Source: Chloroflexota bacterium (GTDB lineage: Bacteria > Chloroflexota > Anaerolineae > J102). From it: a stretch of DNA of 17,342 nucleotides. Where the stretch lies: contig PIVW01000067.1 of the NCBI GenBank assembly GCA_003353825.1, positions 1-17,342 of the forward strand, read 5' to 3'. Below the pieces are notes generated by a model. It was not told where the DNA came from and made no database searches. It was given only the letters and a program-made list of their open reading frames with translations. The position numbers were made by a program, and so were the translations under genes. Position 1 is the first letter of the stretch. Every line of letters begins with the position of its first letter. This document shows positions 1 to 7,513 of this stretch, in pieces.

Positions 1-333
1 AGAACTAAAGTCATAGCTTCCACCTCGCTTAAAAGTCGGGAATGAGCCTATCTCTCCCTCATCTTAACAAAGATTTCTGTTTTTGTCAATCACGAATAAT
101 TGTACCGTCCAGCACTGCAAACGAATAAGAAATACGCTGCAAAAATTACCGATATATCCAAAATTCATCATAGATAGGCAATTATGCAATCTATAAATAG
201 TGAAGCATTCAGGATAACAAGCGATATGACGGTTAATTGATTCAATTCATCCGGAATCATCCGTCCAGTACTGCATATACGTCAACTTAAAAAAACTTGG
301 TAGCACCTACAAGTGATCCATCCACCGCCGCTA
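1..333. other. AT-rich intergenic stretch with no gene
   Basis: I find no convincing coding sequence here. The stretch lies 3' of the methyltransferase gene and is clearly richer in A and T than its neighbours. Its only evident structure is a near-repeat: CCGTCCAGCACTGCA at 105-119 and CCGTCCAGTACTGCA at 261-275, with one mismatch. No strong terminator hairpin or tRNA was seen. Confidence 0.5.
105..275. repeat. Pair of 15-nt near-identical direct repeats
   Basis: The 15-mers at 105-119 and 261-275 differ at one base (C or T in the ninth position) and lie 156 nt apart in an AT-rich gene-free stretch. Both are followed within a few bases by ACG. Their role is unknown. They could be remnants of a small element or protein-binding sites. 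Confidence 0.4.
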
Positions 334-1059
334 CTAACGAATCTCGTCAGGTTTGCCCTGGATATCCTTCACGTTCACCCACACCCCCGTACACTCCGGC
401 AAAATCATTAGTCCTTCCTCGACAACCCTCTCCGCCAGTTCGTCCCCAAAGAAAAAACTCGACAGCAGCTCCGCCTCTTGCAATGACTCAAATCGATAAT
501 CTGTGCGGATCCAACGCTTCGTGAAACCGAGTTCTTTCTCCAATACCCGATAGTAGTCCCGCAAGTGATCAGGTGGGTGAGGTGTCTCAAAGCCGGTGCC
601 CAGGGTCTCAAGGATGATCATCATACCTTGGGATCTTAGCACCCGGTCGAGTTCAAAAAATACTTTGACCAACTCAGTTCGCCACTCCTGGGGATTATCG
701 TCCACCAAGTGGCAGATCGTCCATCCGGCCACGACAACATCTGCAATCCCATCCCCGACCGGTAGGCGACGATGATCGGCTATCTGCAACGAACAGTTGC
801 TGATGCTCATTTGCTGCAATTTTGCCTCGGCCACCTCTAGCATCGCCAACGAAGCATCGAAGGCAAAAACCTGTTGCCCGAGTTGGGCGAGTAGGGTTGT
901 CAAACGGCCCGTACCACAGCCAAGTTCCACGATGCTCTGAGTTTTCAACGGAATCAGATGTGAGAGGCTCTTCTGGATGTTTCCCTCGTCGTCTTCGCGA
1001 CTTACCAGCCGGTCATAACGCTCTGCGCCGGTCTGATAGATATCGTGGTAGTCTGTCAT
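334..1059 (-). CDS. Class I SAM-dependent methyltransferase
   Basis: This cytosolic protein of about 241 residues has the Rossmann-type methyltransferase fold. Motif I (VELGCGTGRL) is at about residues 44-53, and an acidic residue that would bind the SAM ribose follows in FAFDAS near residue 68. The DVVVAGW stretch corresponds to motif II and the later VLRSQGMMIILE to the strand after the post-motif helix. The substrate cannot be read from the sequence. I chose the ATG at 1059. A TTG at 1074 would add five residues, and neither has a clear ribosome-binding site. It is last in a three-gene minus-strand run, 33 nt after the nitrilase-like stop, so it is probably co-transcribed. The family call is firm; the biological role is open. 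Confidence 0.85.
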   Translation of the reverse strand: MTDYHDIYQTGAERYDRLVSREDDEGNIQKSLSHLIPLKTQSIVELGCGTGRLTTLLAQLGQQVFAFDASLAMLEVAEAKLQQMSISNCSLQIADHRRLPVGDGIADVVVAGWTICHLVDDNPQEWRTELVKVFFELDRVLRSQGMMIILETLGTGFETPHPPDHLRDYYRVLEKELGFTKRWIRTDYRFESLQEAELLSSFFFGDELAERVVEEGLMILPECTGVWVNVKDIQGKPDEIR

Positions 1060-1092
1060 TGCACGTTTAAGCAAAAACCCTAAAACCCTGGA

Positions 1093-2910
1093 CTACTTCT
1101 GCCATGGCCAGCGGAACCCTTGAGGCTCGGCCGTTGATTCTACGGACTCCTGTGATACCGGCTCTGAGAGATCACGATCATTGGAATCCCAGGATTCGGA
1201 CGTTTCTTGGCCGGGTTCATCTTCCGATGTCTCGGGTTTAGCCATCGCATCGAGTGAAGCTTCTGTTGGATCTCCTTCCTCGATCGAGTCTGATGACTCA
1301 ACCGACGCTTCTGATCCCGCCAACACAGTTGCAGAAATCTGTTTATCGAAGATATCGGTTGTGGCGGCAGGGGGAGCGAAGTCCGATTCTTCCAACTCGG
1401 TCAGGACTTCGGCATCGGGTTCAATGATGGCATCAGGGATGGCGACATCATCAATTTCTGCCTCAACTTTGCCGGTATCGTCTGCCACATCATCAGGCAG
1501 GTCCATAGCATCATCATAGTCGTAGTCGCTGCCTGACATAGCCATAGTCGAGTCAGGCCACAGAGAGCTAAGTGTGGGTAATTCCTCGGCTTCGGGTTCA
1601 GGAGATGGTGGGATCACGCTCTCGATCTCATCGGAGATCAATTCGTCGTCGTCAATCGTGGCTGTATCTGTAGCTTCAACGATTGAGTCGTCCACATCTT
1701 CAGAAATGCTGGCATCTTCTGGCACTTGACCCGAATATTCAGACTCACTTTCGGTGGCCACACCTTCCTCTGCGGGCGCGTCCTCGATATCTTGTTCAAA
1801 TGGCAGGATCTCATCATCATCTAGCAGTTGAGCCTCGGCGAGGATGGCGGCTTCTATCATCAGTTGCTCATTCTCGGCCAGGGGCAGGGCGCGGCCATAT
1901 ACGCTGGCGAGAATGGGGCCGGCTTGCAGGAGAGGCATTTCCCTGCGCAAAGGTGTATCGCCTTCCTGCCACAACTCCTCCAGGGCGGGATAGTCCCACT
2001 CGGCCGTGATCACACCCTCGGCCAGGGGACTGCCCACTTCCACCATAACGCCGGTGAAGCGGTGGGTGAACTCAAGCGGAGCGAAAATCGCGCTTTTACC
2101 CACGAATTTAGGGGCGTCGTCCGGCGTAAAGGGGTCGGGTCCCACCAGGAAGCTGGCCATGCCATAGAGTTGATTTTCTTGGCAGCGGGCAAGCGCAGCT
2201 TGCCGGATTTTGTGATAGGTCGCGGGCTTGGTCACCGCGCCCATGGCCAGGAGCATATCCGCACCCTGGTAAGCGAGAATGCGGGAAGGTTCGGGATAGA
2301 GCACATCATTGCCCAAGAGGATGCCGATGCGCCCTACCTCTGTACTGATCACACCCCAACCGTCGGCGGGCTGATTGACACCATAGTCACGACTGCCCAG
2401 TACCACCTTGGCTTGCCGCCCAATGATCTCGCCATCTGCACCAAACACCAGTGAGACATTCTGCATTTCCTGCGTGGCAGGATCCAGTTCGTACTGGCTG
2501 CCTGCCACCAATATCATCTCGTATTGTCGGGCGAGGTTCGAGAAGGCGCTGATGTAAGCATCGCGCAGAGATTCCGGCATAGTCAACAGGGCCTCTTGTA
2601 ACGACTGCCCTAAGTCTGCCCGAACCACATTGGCGGCGCCGCCAGCCAGTTTAGACTTCGTGCGTTCCCACAGTCCTTCCGGTTGAACGCTCCCCTTGCT
2701 GGCAGATTTTAGTAAAGAATTTCGCCAACCGGAGAAGGAAGGAATGGCATAGGCTAGACCGCTCAACTCGGGGAACAAGGCCAACGACGCGCCCTTGGCC
2801 TTTGCGGTACGCAAGAAACGATGCAAATGGGCATCGTACTCTTCAACCGAGGCAGAGATGAGCAAACGATGTTGGATACAAGCAACAATTGGTTTTTCCA
2901 TCATGGGCAT
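1093..2910 (-). CDS. Nitrilase-superfamily (carbon-nitrogen hydrolase) protein lacking the catalytic Cys, with long acidic tail
   Basis: Residue numbers count from the in-frame TTG at 2913. Residues of about 8-345 form a CN-hydrolase fold. The family's catalytic Glu is present at E49 in LFPEL, and the Lys at K169 in RQAKVVL. The nucleophile position, normally in a G-[IL]-x-[IL]-C-[YN]-D context, reads GILLGNDVLYPE, so Cys is replaced by Gly201 (codon GGC, one base from TGC, at 2311-2313). Residues of about 50-130 hold an insertion relative to short family members. From about 363 to 595 the chain is strongly acidic, Ser/Pro/Thr-rich and probably disordered, ending in GFRWPWQK. The ATG at 2910 is preferred because AAAGG (2919-2923) lies 8 nt upstream of it. 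The protein may be non-catalytic, perhaps a binding or scaffold protein. It lies 67 nt downstream of the secreted-protein gene. Confidence 0.8.
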   Translation of the reverse strand: MPMMEKPIVACIQHRLLISASVEEYDAHLHRFLRTAKAKGASLALFPELSGLAYAIPSFSGWRNSLLKSASKGSVQPEGLWERTKSKLAGGAANVVRADLGQSLQEALLTMPESLRDAYISAFSNLARQYEMILVAGSQYELDPATQEMQNVSLVFGADGEIIGRQAKVVLGSRDYGVNQPADGWGVISTEVGRIGILLGNDVLYPEPSRILAYQGADMLLAMGAVTKPATYHKIRQAALARCQENQLYGMASFLVGPDPFTPDDAPKFVGKSAIFAPLEFTHRFTGVMVEVGSPLAEGVITAEWDYPALEELWQEGDTPLRREMPLLQAGPILASVYGRALPLAENEQLMIEAAILAEAQLLDDDEILPFEQDIEDAPAEEGVATESESEYSGQVPEDASISEDVDDSIVEATDTATIDDDELISDEIESVIPPSPEPEAEELPTLSSLWPDSTMAMSGSDYDYDDAMDLPDDVADDTGKVEAEIDDVAIPDAIIEPDAEVLTELEESDFAPPAATTDIFDKQISATVLAGSEASVESSDSIEEGDPTEASLDAMAKPETSEDEPGQETSESWDSNDRDLSEPVSQESVESTAEPQGFRWPWQK

Positions 2911-2977
2911 CAAATTAACCTTTAGAATGCCTTGATTGTATCACGTTCGTCGGCGAATAGTGAAGAGCCAACTCATG

Positions 2978-3853
2978 TTACTCGCGCCACCAGTCTTTCA
3001 ACGACCTGGGATCCATAAAACTGCCACTATCTCGTATCACGACACGTATGGCATGTCCTTTGGCTCGGGCGAATGCCTGGCCTGCTTTCAAGGCCGGAAG
3101 ATGCGAGCGTCCTTGTGCATGCGATTGCTGGTAGAGCGCCAGTAGATCTTCTTCGACGCAAATGCCCTGCAGGTGCAGGGTGTATCCAATCACCACATTA
3201 TCTTCACGCGTATATTTCAATGTAATCTCGCCGGGCTGGGCGTAGAGCACCAATACTTCATAGCCGGAGCCTAAATCATATCCTGATCCTGGCACCGTTA
3301 TGATCTCTGCGGGATCGGTCGTCACGGACGCCAACGTCACTTCAGGGCTGTCCAGAAGATCGTGGCGACAATTGCATTCCCAATCCCAGTCGTAAACTTG
3401 GTGAGTGCCAACGATTTCAGGTAACCTTGCCTGTCGAAAGAGTCCCTTCAATTGCGGCGCCCGATAATCAGTAGGGCCCTCTAGCCAGACGTACCCCTGA
3501 TGGGCCCGTACGCTATCATAGCCCCGCAATGCCAGGTTGAGATCAGCATGCATGGTGGGTGGGCGATCTGTGGGCGGTGGCAAGACGTTTAGCACTTCAA
3601 AAGTGGAACCTGCAATATCGTGGCAGGCTGCCTGATACGCCACTGATATATCATTCCCTAACAAGGGTAAAAATTGCACCACCTCAGCGCTGGCGCCGGC
3701 GTCGCCGTGAGCCATTTCAGGATCACCCGGACCCTGAGCAGCAGCCCAATCTCCAGTATCCAGCCACAACACAGAAAGCCATACAATAAACATGGCCATC
3801 AGTTTGACCTTATGCGATTGTCTACTGAAACCAGAAACGGGTATGATAATCAT
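2978..3853 (-). CDS. Secreted protein with possible degenerate M23-like C-terminal domain
   Basis: The 291-residue protein has a basic then hydrophobic N-terminus (KVKLMAMFIVWLSVLWL, about residues 15-31), followed by AAAQG near 37-41, which suggests a signal peptide. The middle contains a VYDWDWECNCR patch (153-163). The C-terminus (about 196-290) has a strand pattern resembling the LytM/M23 core: TLKYTRED, GYTLHLQG, a LKAGQAFARAKG turn, then IRVVIRDSGSFMDPRS. The M23 zinc ligands (HxxxD and HxH) are not recognisable, so if related it is probably not an active endopeptidase. This link is my inference from pattern; without it the protein is a hypothetical secreted protein. GAGTG sits about 7 nt before the ATG. 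The gene is first in the minus-strand run and divergent from the LysM lipoprotein. Confidence 0.7.
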   Translation of the reverse strand: MIIIPVSGFSRQSHKVKLMAMFIVWLSVLWLDTGDWAAAQGPGDPEMAHGDAGASAEVVQFLPLLGNDISVAYQAACHDIAGSTFEVLNVLPPPTDRPPTMHADLNLALRGYDSVRAHQGYVWLEGPTDYRAPQLKGLFRQARLPEIVGTHQVYDWDWECNCRHDLLDSPEVTLASVTTDPAEIITVPGSGYDLGSGYEVLVLYAQPGEITLKYTREDNVVIGYTLHLQGICVEEDLLALYQQSHAQGRSHLPALKAGQAFARAKGHAIRVVIRDSGSFMDPRSLKDWWRE

Positions 3854-3928
3854 AGCATATCACTCAAATCATATCCTGTGTTGCGCTACCAGTTCGTAAG
3901 CAGGCTCCACTATGAACAAACTGAAACA

Positions 3929-4159
3929 GTAGCGCACATACGAAATGAGCTCATAATACCCACTGTTATCATACAACTGGCTTTCCCCCACTTGCGTTCT
4001 CGACGAAGACGCGTGATCAATGTATCAAGCGGCGTCGTAGTGGCAGCCATGGCGGGCTGGTCTGCTTGCTGTGTATCAAAGGCAGGAATCAATCACTTGA
4101 CGGCGGTATTGGCGCATGAGGAACCCGAAATCACAGCGCTCGGTGCGAGCAACCGTTAG
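3929..4159 (+). pseudogene. Short-chain dehydrogenase/reductase (SDR) remnant
   Basis: In the frame ending at the TAG at 4157-4159 there is a clear internal piece of an SDR. The helix IIQLAFPHLR leads into strand RVINVSSGVVV (NVSS motif), then AGWSACCVSKAGINHLTAVLAHEEPEI. In working SDRs the last segment carries YxxxK; here the Tyr position in WSA-Y-C-x-SK is Cys, one base from Tyr. The N-terminal NAD(P)-binding Gly-rich region is missing, and reading stops shortly after the active-site helix, so only about 75 of some 240 residues remain. It sits between divergent genes and is probably the residue of a decayed or deleted gene. Confidence 0.65.
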
Positions 4160-4179
4160 TCGTTCGTAATAAGGCTGTG

Positions 4180-4185
4180 TATAAT
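4180..4185 (+). promoter_or_regulatory. Candidate -10 box upstream of the LysM lipoprotein gene
   Basis: A perfect TATAAT lies 103 nt before the lipoprotein ATG, in the gap between divergent genes and just after the SDR remnant. No good -35 hexamer stands at 16-18 nt; TTAGTC at 4156-4161 is the nearest and is poor. This is a candidate only. Confidence 0.3.
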
Positions 4186-4288
4186 CGACATCATGGTATC
4201 GATAGATCGTGTTTACACACACAAACCCCGCATATTTACAATACCGCCGAGGGTTCTGGCCACGGAACACTGCACTGAGATCTGAATT

Positions 4289-5314
4289 ATGCTCAAAATC
4301 GTCTATCTCCGCTCCATGGTCATTTCGATAGCACTCCCAGGACTTGTGCTCGTTCTGGCATTCAGCCTGGCAGCTTGCGGTCAGGTAATTACCAAACCAA
4401 CACCTGTCCCGTCGACTGCAACCCCCACCGCCACCCTCACTTACACACCAACAGCGGCGGCTACAGCCACACCCGCTCCCTACACGCCTGAACCGACCGC
4501 CACGCCAACCCTTTCGCCGACGCCTGTGATCCACACCATCGCCAGCGGAGAAACGCTCATCGCCATTGCCAGCCGCTATGGTGTCAGTGTAGCTGCCATC
4601 CAGGAAGCAAATGGCATTGTCGACGCACGTTTGCTACGTGTTAGCCAGGAGATCGTTATTCCTATCGATGACGAATCCCTGCTTACGGCAGGCGCCCCTA
4701 CGCCCGCACCTACGCCTCTACCTCTAGAATTTGGCAAGGTTTACTTCGGCAATGATGAACGCGGCGGTCTGTGGGCTTTGGGTGATGTTACCAACCCGGG
4801 TACAGAACCCCTGGAAGGGATACGCGTCTCGGTGACATTGCTCGATGACGCCAATCAACCACTGGCCGAGAGAGAGAGCCTCATCGCCAATGATCTGCTG
4901 GAACCGGGTGAGGTCAGCCCCTTTGGCCTGTTCTTCTCTGATCCACCGGAGCAGTTCACCTCCTACCGGACTCAGACTATAAGCGCCTATCCCGCCCAGG
5001 TTGGATTCTATTACCGTGATCTAGTTGTTAAGGATATTGGTATCGAAAGCGAGCGCTATTTCACCTACCATGTGAGCGGTACGGTGCAGAATATCGGGCC
5101 CGAACGTGCTGTGGAAGTGACGATCATTGCCACACTCTACGATGCCCTGGGCCAAGTGATAGGGTATCGTAAAATCGAACCCGATCACTCGGTCGTTCTA
5201 CCCGGCGGCGAAACCGCATTTAGTACCGAGATCATACCGGTCGGTGGCCCTGTCATCAGCACTCATGTCTCCGCAGAAGGCCACCGCATTTCTGTTGTAA
5301 CACCAGACCCATGA
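4289..5314 (+). CDS. LysM-domain lipoprotein with two C-terminal FxLYD-like beta domains
   Basis: This is an envelope lipoprotein of 341 residues. The signal peptide ends in a lipobox SLAACG with lipidated Cys30. A low-complexity Thr/Pro/Ala linker (about 36-80) leads to one LysM domain (about 81-126: HTIASGETLIAIASRYGVS to EIVIPI), which in this family binds peptidoglycan GlcNAc. After a second short Thr/Pro linker come two repeats of about 90 residues (about 145-235 and 238-335). Each has a GDVTNPG or GTVQNIG turn followed by a VTLLDDANQPL or ATLYDALGQVI strand, typical of FxLYD-type beta sandwiches. The stop overlaps the acyltransferase start as ATGA, which indicates translational coupling. 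The domain content is clear; the exact role is unknown. Confidence 0.88.
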   Translation: MLKIVYLRSMVISIALPGLVLVLAFSLAACGQVITKPTPVPSTATPTATLTYTPTAAATATPAPYTPEPTATPTLSPTPVIHTIASGETLIAIASRYGVSVAAIQEANGIVDARLLRVSQEIVIPIDDESLLTAGAPTPAPTPLPLEFGKVYFGNDERGGLWALGDVTNPGTEPLEGIRVSVTLLDDANQPLAERESLIANDLLEPGEVSPFGLFFSDPPEQFTSYRTQTISAYPAQVGFYYRDLVVKDIGIESERYFTYHVSGTVQNIGPERAVEVTIIATLYDALGQVIGYRKIEPDHSVVLPGGETAFSTEIIPVGGPVISTHVSAEGHRISVVTPDP

Positions 5315-5964
5315 CCAACCCACAACCTTATGTGCCTCGTGGCTGGCGTCGCGGTACGCACATTTTGCGCTTTATCTTACGACTGCTAGTGCGGCTGGAT
5401 GCTCGCGGTGCCGATTATTTGCCTGAACTCGGACCCGCGATCTTTACGCCCAACCACACGAGTACGACTGATGTATTATTCATGGCAGCGATTTACAAGG
5501 TGCCCCCGGTAACCCTGGCCGCAGACAAATGGGAACATTTCCCGGTGGTTAGTTGGTTCTTAATGCACTTTGGCCAGGCGATTTATGTCAATCGAGGTCA
5601 GGTTGACCGCAGTGCGTTACGATCAGCCATGGCGGTGCTCAAAGAGGGGCGGCTTCTGGGGCTGGCGCCAGAAGGTACACGCTCACGTGACGGCGTTTTG
5701 CAAAAGGGCCATGATGGCGCAGCGTGGCTGGCCGGCCGTACAGATGCTCTGATCGTTCCCGTTGCTATGTGGGGACACGAGGATCTGACAGCCTCATGGC
5801 GAAGGCTACGGCGCCCCACAGTTCACATCCATGTAGGCGAACCCTATCGTCTACCCCCAGAAGCACGTAGAGCCCGTAGCCGGGATTTGGCCCAATACAC
5901 GGACATAATTATGCGGAATATCGCCCGCATGTTACCGGAAGATCAGCGAGGACCTTATGCCTGA
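5311..5964 (+). CDS. PlsC-type 1-acyl-sn-glycerol-3-phosphate acyltransferase
   Basis: This is a membrane-associated acyltransferase of 217 residues, short but complete for the family. It carries the catalytic H-x4-D motif in NHTSTTD (H49, D54) and the phosphate-binding PEGTRSRDG block at about 120-128. The usual PVAMWG strand follows near 150-155. The family transfers an acyl chain to lysophosphatidic acid in phospholipid synthesis; the exact acceptor cannot be told from sequence alone. It starts inside the LysM lipoprotein stop (4-nt overlap) and its own end overlaps the next gene by 8 nt, so the three genes form one translationally coupled unit. Confidence 0.88.
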   Translation: MTNPQPYVPRGWRRGTHILRFILRLLVRLDARGADYLPELGPAIFTPNHTSTTDVLFMAAIYKVPPVTLAADKWEHFPVVSWFLMHFGQAIYVNRGQVDRSALRSAMAVLKEGRLLGLAPEGTRSRDGVLQKGHDGAAWLAGRTDALIVPVAMWGHEDLTASWRRLRRPTVHIHVGEPYRLPPEARRARSRDLAQYTDIIMRNIARMLPEDQRGPYA

Positions 5965-6442
5965 GGGGGGTCCAGAAAGACGCATCTGTCCTTACTTGCG
6001 CGGAAGGCGGCAACCCCAGCCTTATCCGCAACCAAGTGACCTGAATCACTGTATCGTGGCGGCGTCGATCCATTTACCGCAGGCACAGCAATCGCGCTTC
6101 TGCTTGGGCGGACAGTATGGGCAATGTTCCCGTTTTAGCCGGCAACAGGCTAACATCGTGCCCATCTATATCACCGGCGTACCCACAGAACCACCTCCCC
6201 CAGCGGTCGTCGTCCCCACCCTGCCGGTTTTACTCTGGCGCCGGCCTTTCTTCCGCCCCTTGGTGATGACCTTCGCCATCCTCGCCCTCGTCGTGATTAT
6301 GGTTTTCGGCTGGCGCTGGCGGCAGGATTCCTTGCCGGCTGGCGTGACGCCCCGCCCACCACTTCCCACTGCCATTGTCGCCCCCACTTTGCAGTCAACC
6401 TCGCCCTTTGTGCGCCCAACGGCTGGCCCCGTGCCTAGATAG
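5957..6442 (+). CDS. Cys-rich single-pass membrane protein
   Basis: The protein has 161 residues. The N-terminal part contains four cysteines (C11, C32, C49, C57) in a C-x20-C-x16-C-x7-C layout starting with ICPYLRG. I recognise this as similar to the small Cys-rich domain that in Chloroflexota often precedes a membrane helix and Pro-rich or LysM parts. It probably binds a metal, but that is inference. A Pro-rich stretch (about 76-90) leads to a basic patch (WRRPFFR) and one membrane helix (about 100-120), then a Pro/Thr-rich tail. The basic side precedes the helix, which favours a cytoplasmic Cys domain and an external tail. It overlaps the acyltransferase by 8 nt. The function is unknown. 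Confidence 0.75.
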   Translation: MPEGGPERRICPYLRGRRQPQPYPQPSDLNHCIVAASIHLPQAQQSRFCLGGQYGQCSRFSRQQANIVPIYITGVPTEPPPPAVVVPTLPVLLWRRPFFRPLVMTFAILALVVIMVFGWRWRQDSLPAGVTPRPPLPTAIVAPTLQSTSPFVRPTAGPVPR

Positions 6443-6484
6443 GTGCTTACTCAAAATCATCGACAACTTTTTATTGATCTTGGT

Positions 6485-6545
6485 CTCTCAGATGACAAGG
6501 TGAAGGGCTGACAGGGTGGCAAGGTGATCACTTCGTCACCAAGTC
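6485..6545. repeat. Degenerate GACAAGGTGA-type repeats with small inverted repeat
   Basis: In the gap between convergent gene ends the motif CAAGGTGA occurs twice, with a related GACAGGGTGG between. The second copy overlaps a short inverted repeat GGTGA (6523-6527) and TCACC (6536-6540). It could form a weak hairpin but has no T-run, so I do not call it a terminator. Confidence 0.35.
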
Positions 6546-6630
6546 ATTTATGGCAGCGACTTCTGAAGTAATCGTGGGCTCTTTCGGGGGCTATGTGGCT
6601 GCAACCAGATAAGTCTGTTCCGACCAGATA

Positions 6631-6646
6631 CGCAACACGCAACACG
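6631..6646. repeat. Tandem heptamer repeat GCAACAC, two copies
   Basis: Two perfect copies of GCAACAC (6632-6645), flanked by C and G, lie just beyond the ksgA stop. The same heptamer occurs in three tandem copies upstream of tyrS, about 5.2 kb away, so this is a dispersed intergenic repeat and not chance low complexity at one place. Confidence 0.6.
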
Positions 6647-6655
6647 TTTCGAGTC

Positions 6656-7513
6656 TCAGGCTTCGTCTCTCATCTCGGCCTGAAGCGCCCGCATCAAATC
6701 TAGCCATTGAGGGATATCCAACTCTTGAGCACGTTGTTTGGGCGACAATGCACTGGATAGCAACGCTGCTTCTGAGCGGGCAGGCGAAATCGACAAGCCA
6801 GAAGCGAGACTGTTGCGCAGCGTCTTTCGTTTCTGTCCGAAACCAGCTCGCACCACCCGAAAAAACTGATCTCGTTCATCGACTGCTACTTGAGCCTTCT
6901 CAAGGACATCCAATCTGAGCACAGCAGAGGTCACTTTGGGCGGTGGCGTAAAGGCGCCGGCCGCCAACCGCCGCACGATACTGGGAAGCGCATAAGCCTG
7001 CACTGCAACGGCCAACAGGCTCATACGAGGAGGGCGCGCCACGATGCGCTGGGCTACATCCAACTGTATCGTGACAACCATACGGATCGGTGCTGTACCA
7101 GCTTCCAGAAAGTGGCGGAGCAGAGGTGAAGTGATGTAGTAGGGAAGATTTGCGACAACAAAATAGGGTGGCAAACAATCGCTCTGTATCAGCAATTGTT
7201 CTGGAGGCAGTGCCAGAGCATCACCATGCACAATATGCACGTGCGGTATATCGGCATACAGATCTGCTAGCATCGGCGCCAGACGATCATCTAACTCGAC
7301 GGCTATCAAATGGCCAGAAACAGCGGCCAGCTCTGCGGTGAGGGTTCCGGGCCCAGGCCCGACTTCGATCACCACACTCTCATCTGAAAGATCCGCCGCT
7401 TGCACGATCCCTGCGAGGATGTTTTTGTCGGTCAGATAATGCTGGCCCAAACCTTTGCGTGGCGACAGCCCTGCCGCACGTAGGTCGGGCAACAACGTAC
7501 GGCCTGAATTCAT
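6656..7513 (-). CDS. ksgA: 16S rRNA (adenine1518/1519-N6)-dimethyltransferase KsgA/RsmA
   Basis: KsgA dimethylates two adjacent adenines in the helix 45 loop of 16S rRNA during late small-subunit assembly. The 285-residue protein has the family hallmarks: GLGQHYLTDKNIL (21-33) for the N-terminal GQ(N/H)(F/Y)L motif, SAM motif I IEVGPGPGTLT (49-59), and catalytic NLPYY (122-126). TPPPKVTSAVLRL (189-201) is the usual PxPxVxS segment, and GFGQKRKTLRN (224-234) follows. The usual QKEVAxR segment reads QLDVAQR here. The start is set at 7513 because its ATG overlaps the upstream stop as ATGA. The longer open frame back to 7615 adds residues that match nothing in the family. Confidence 0.96.
   Translation of the reverse strand: MNSGRTLLPDLRAAGLSPRKGLGQHYLTDKNILAGIVQAADLSDESVVIEVGPGPGTLTAELAAVSGHLIAVELDDRLAPMLADLYADIPHVHIVHGDALALPPEQLLIQSDCLPPYFVVANLPYYITSPLLRHFLEAGTAPIRMVVTIQLDVAQRIVARPPRMSLLAVAVQAYALPSIVRRLAAGAFTPPPKVTSAVLRLDVLEKAQVAVDERDQFFRVVRAGFGQKRKTLRNSLASGLSISPARSEAALLSSALSPKQRAQELDIPQWLDLMRALQAEMRDEA

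Noticed and set aside
1073..1088. Telomere-like AGGGTTTTAGGGTTTT on the minus strand
   Set aside because: Only two units in a short gap between genes of a bacterial chromosome; most likely chance.
1828..2454. Plus-strand open frame of 208 residues opposite the nitrilase-like gene
   Set aside because: It lies wholly antisense to a well-supported gene and shows no recognisable domain.
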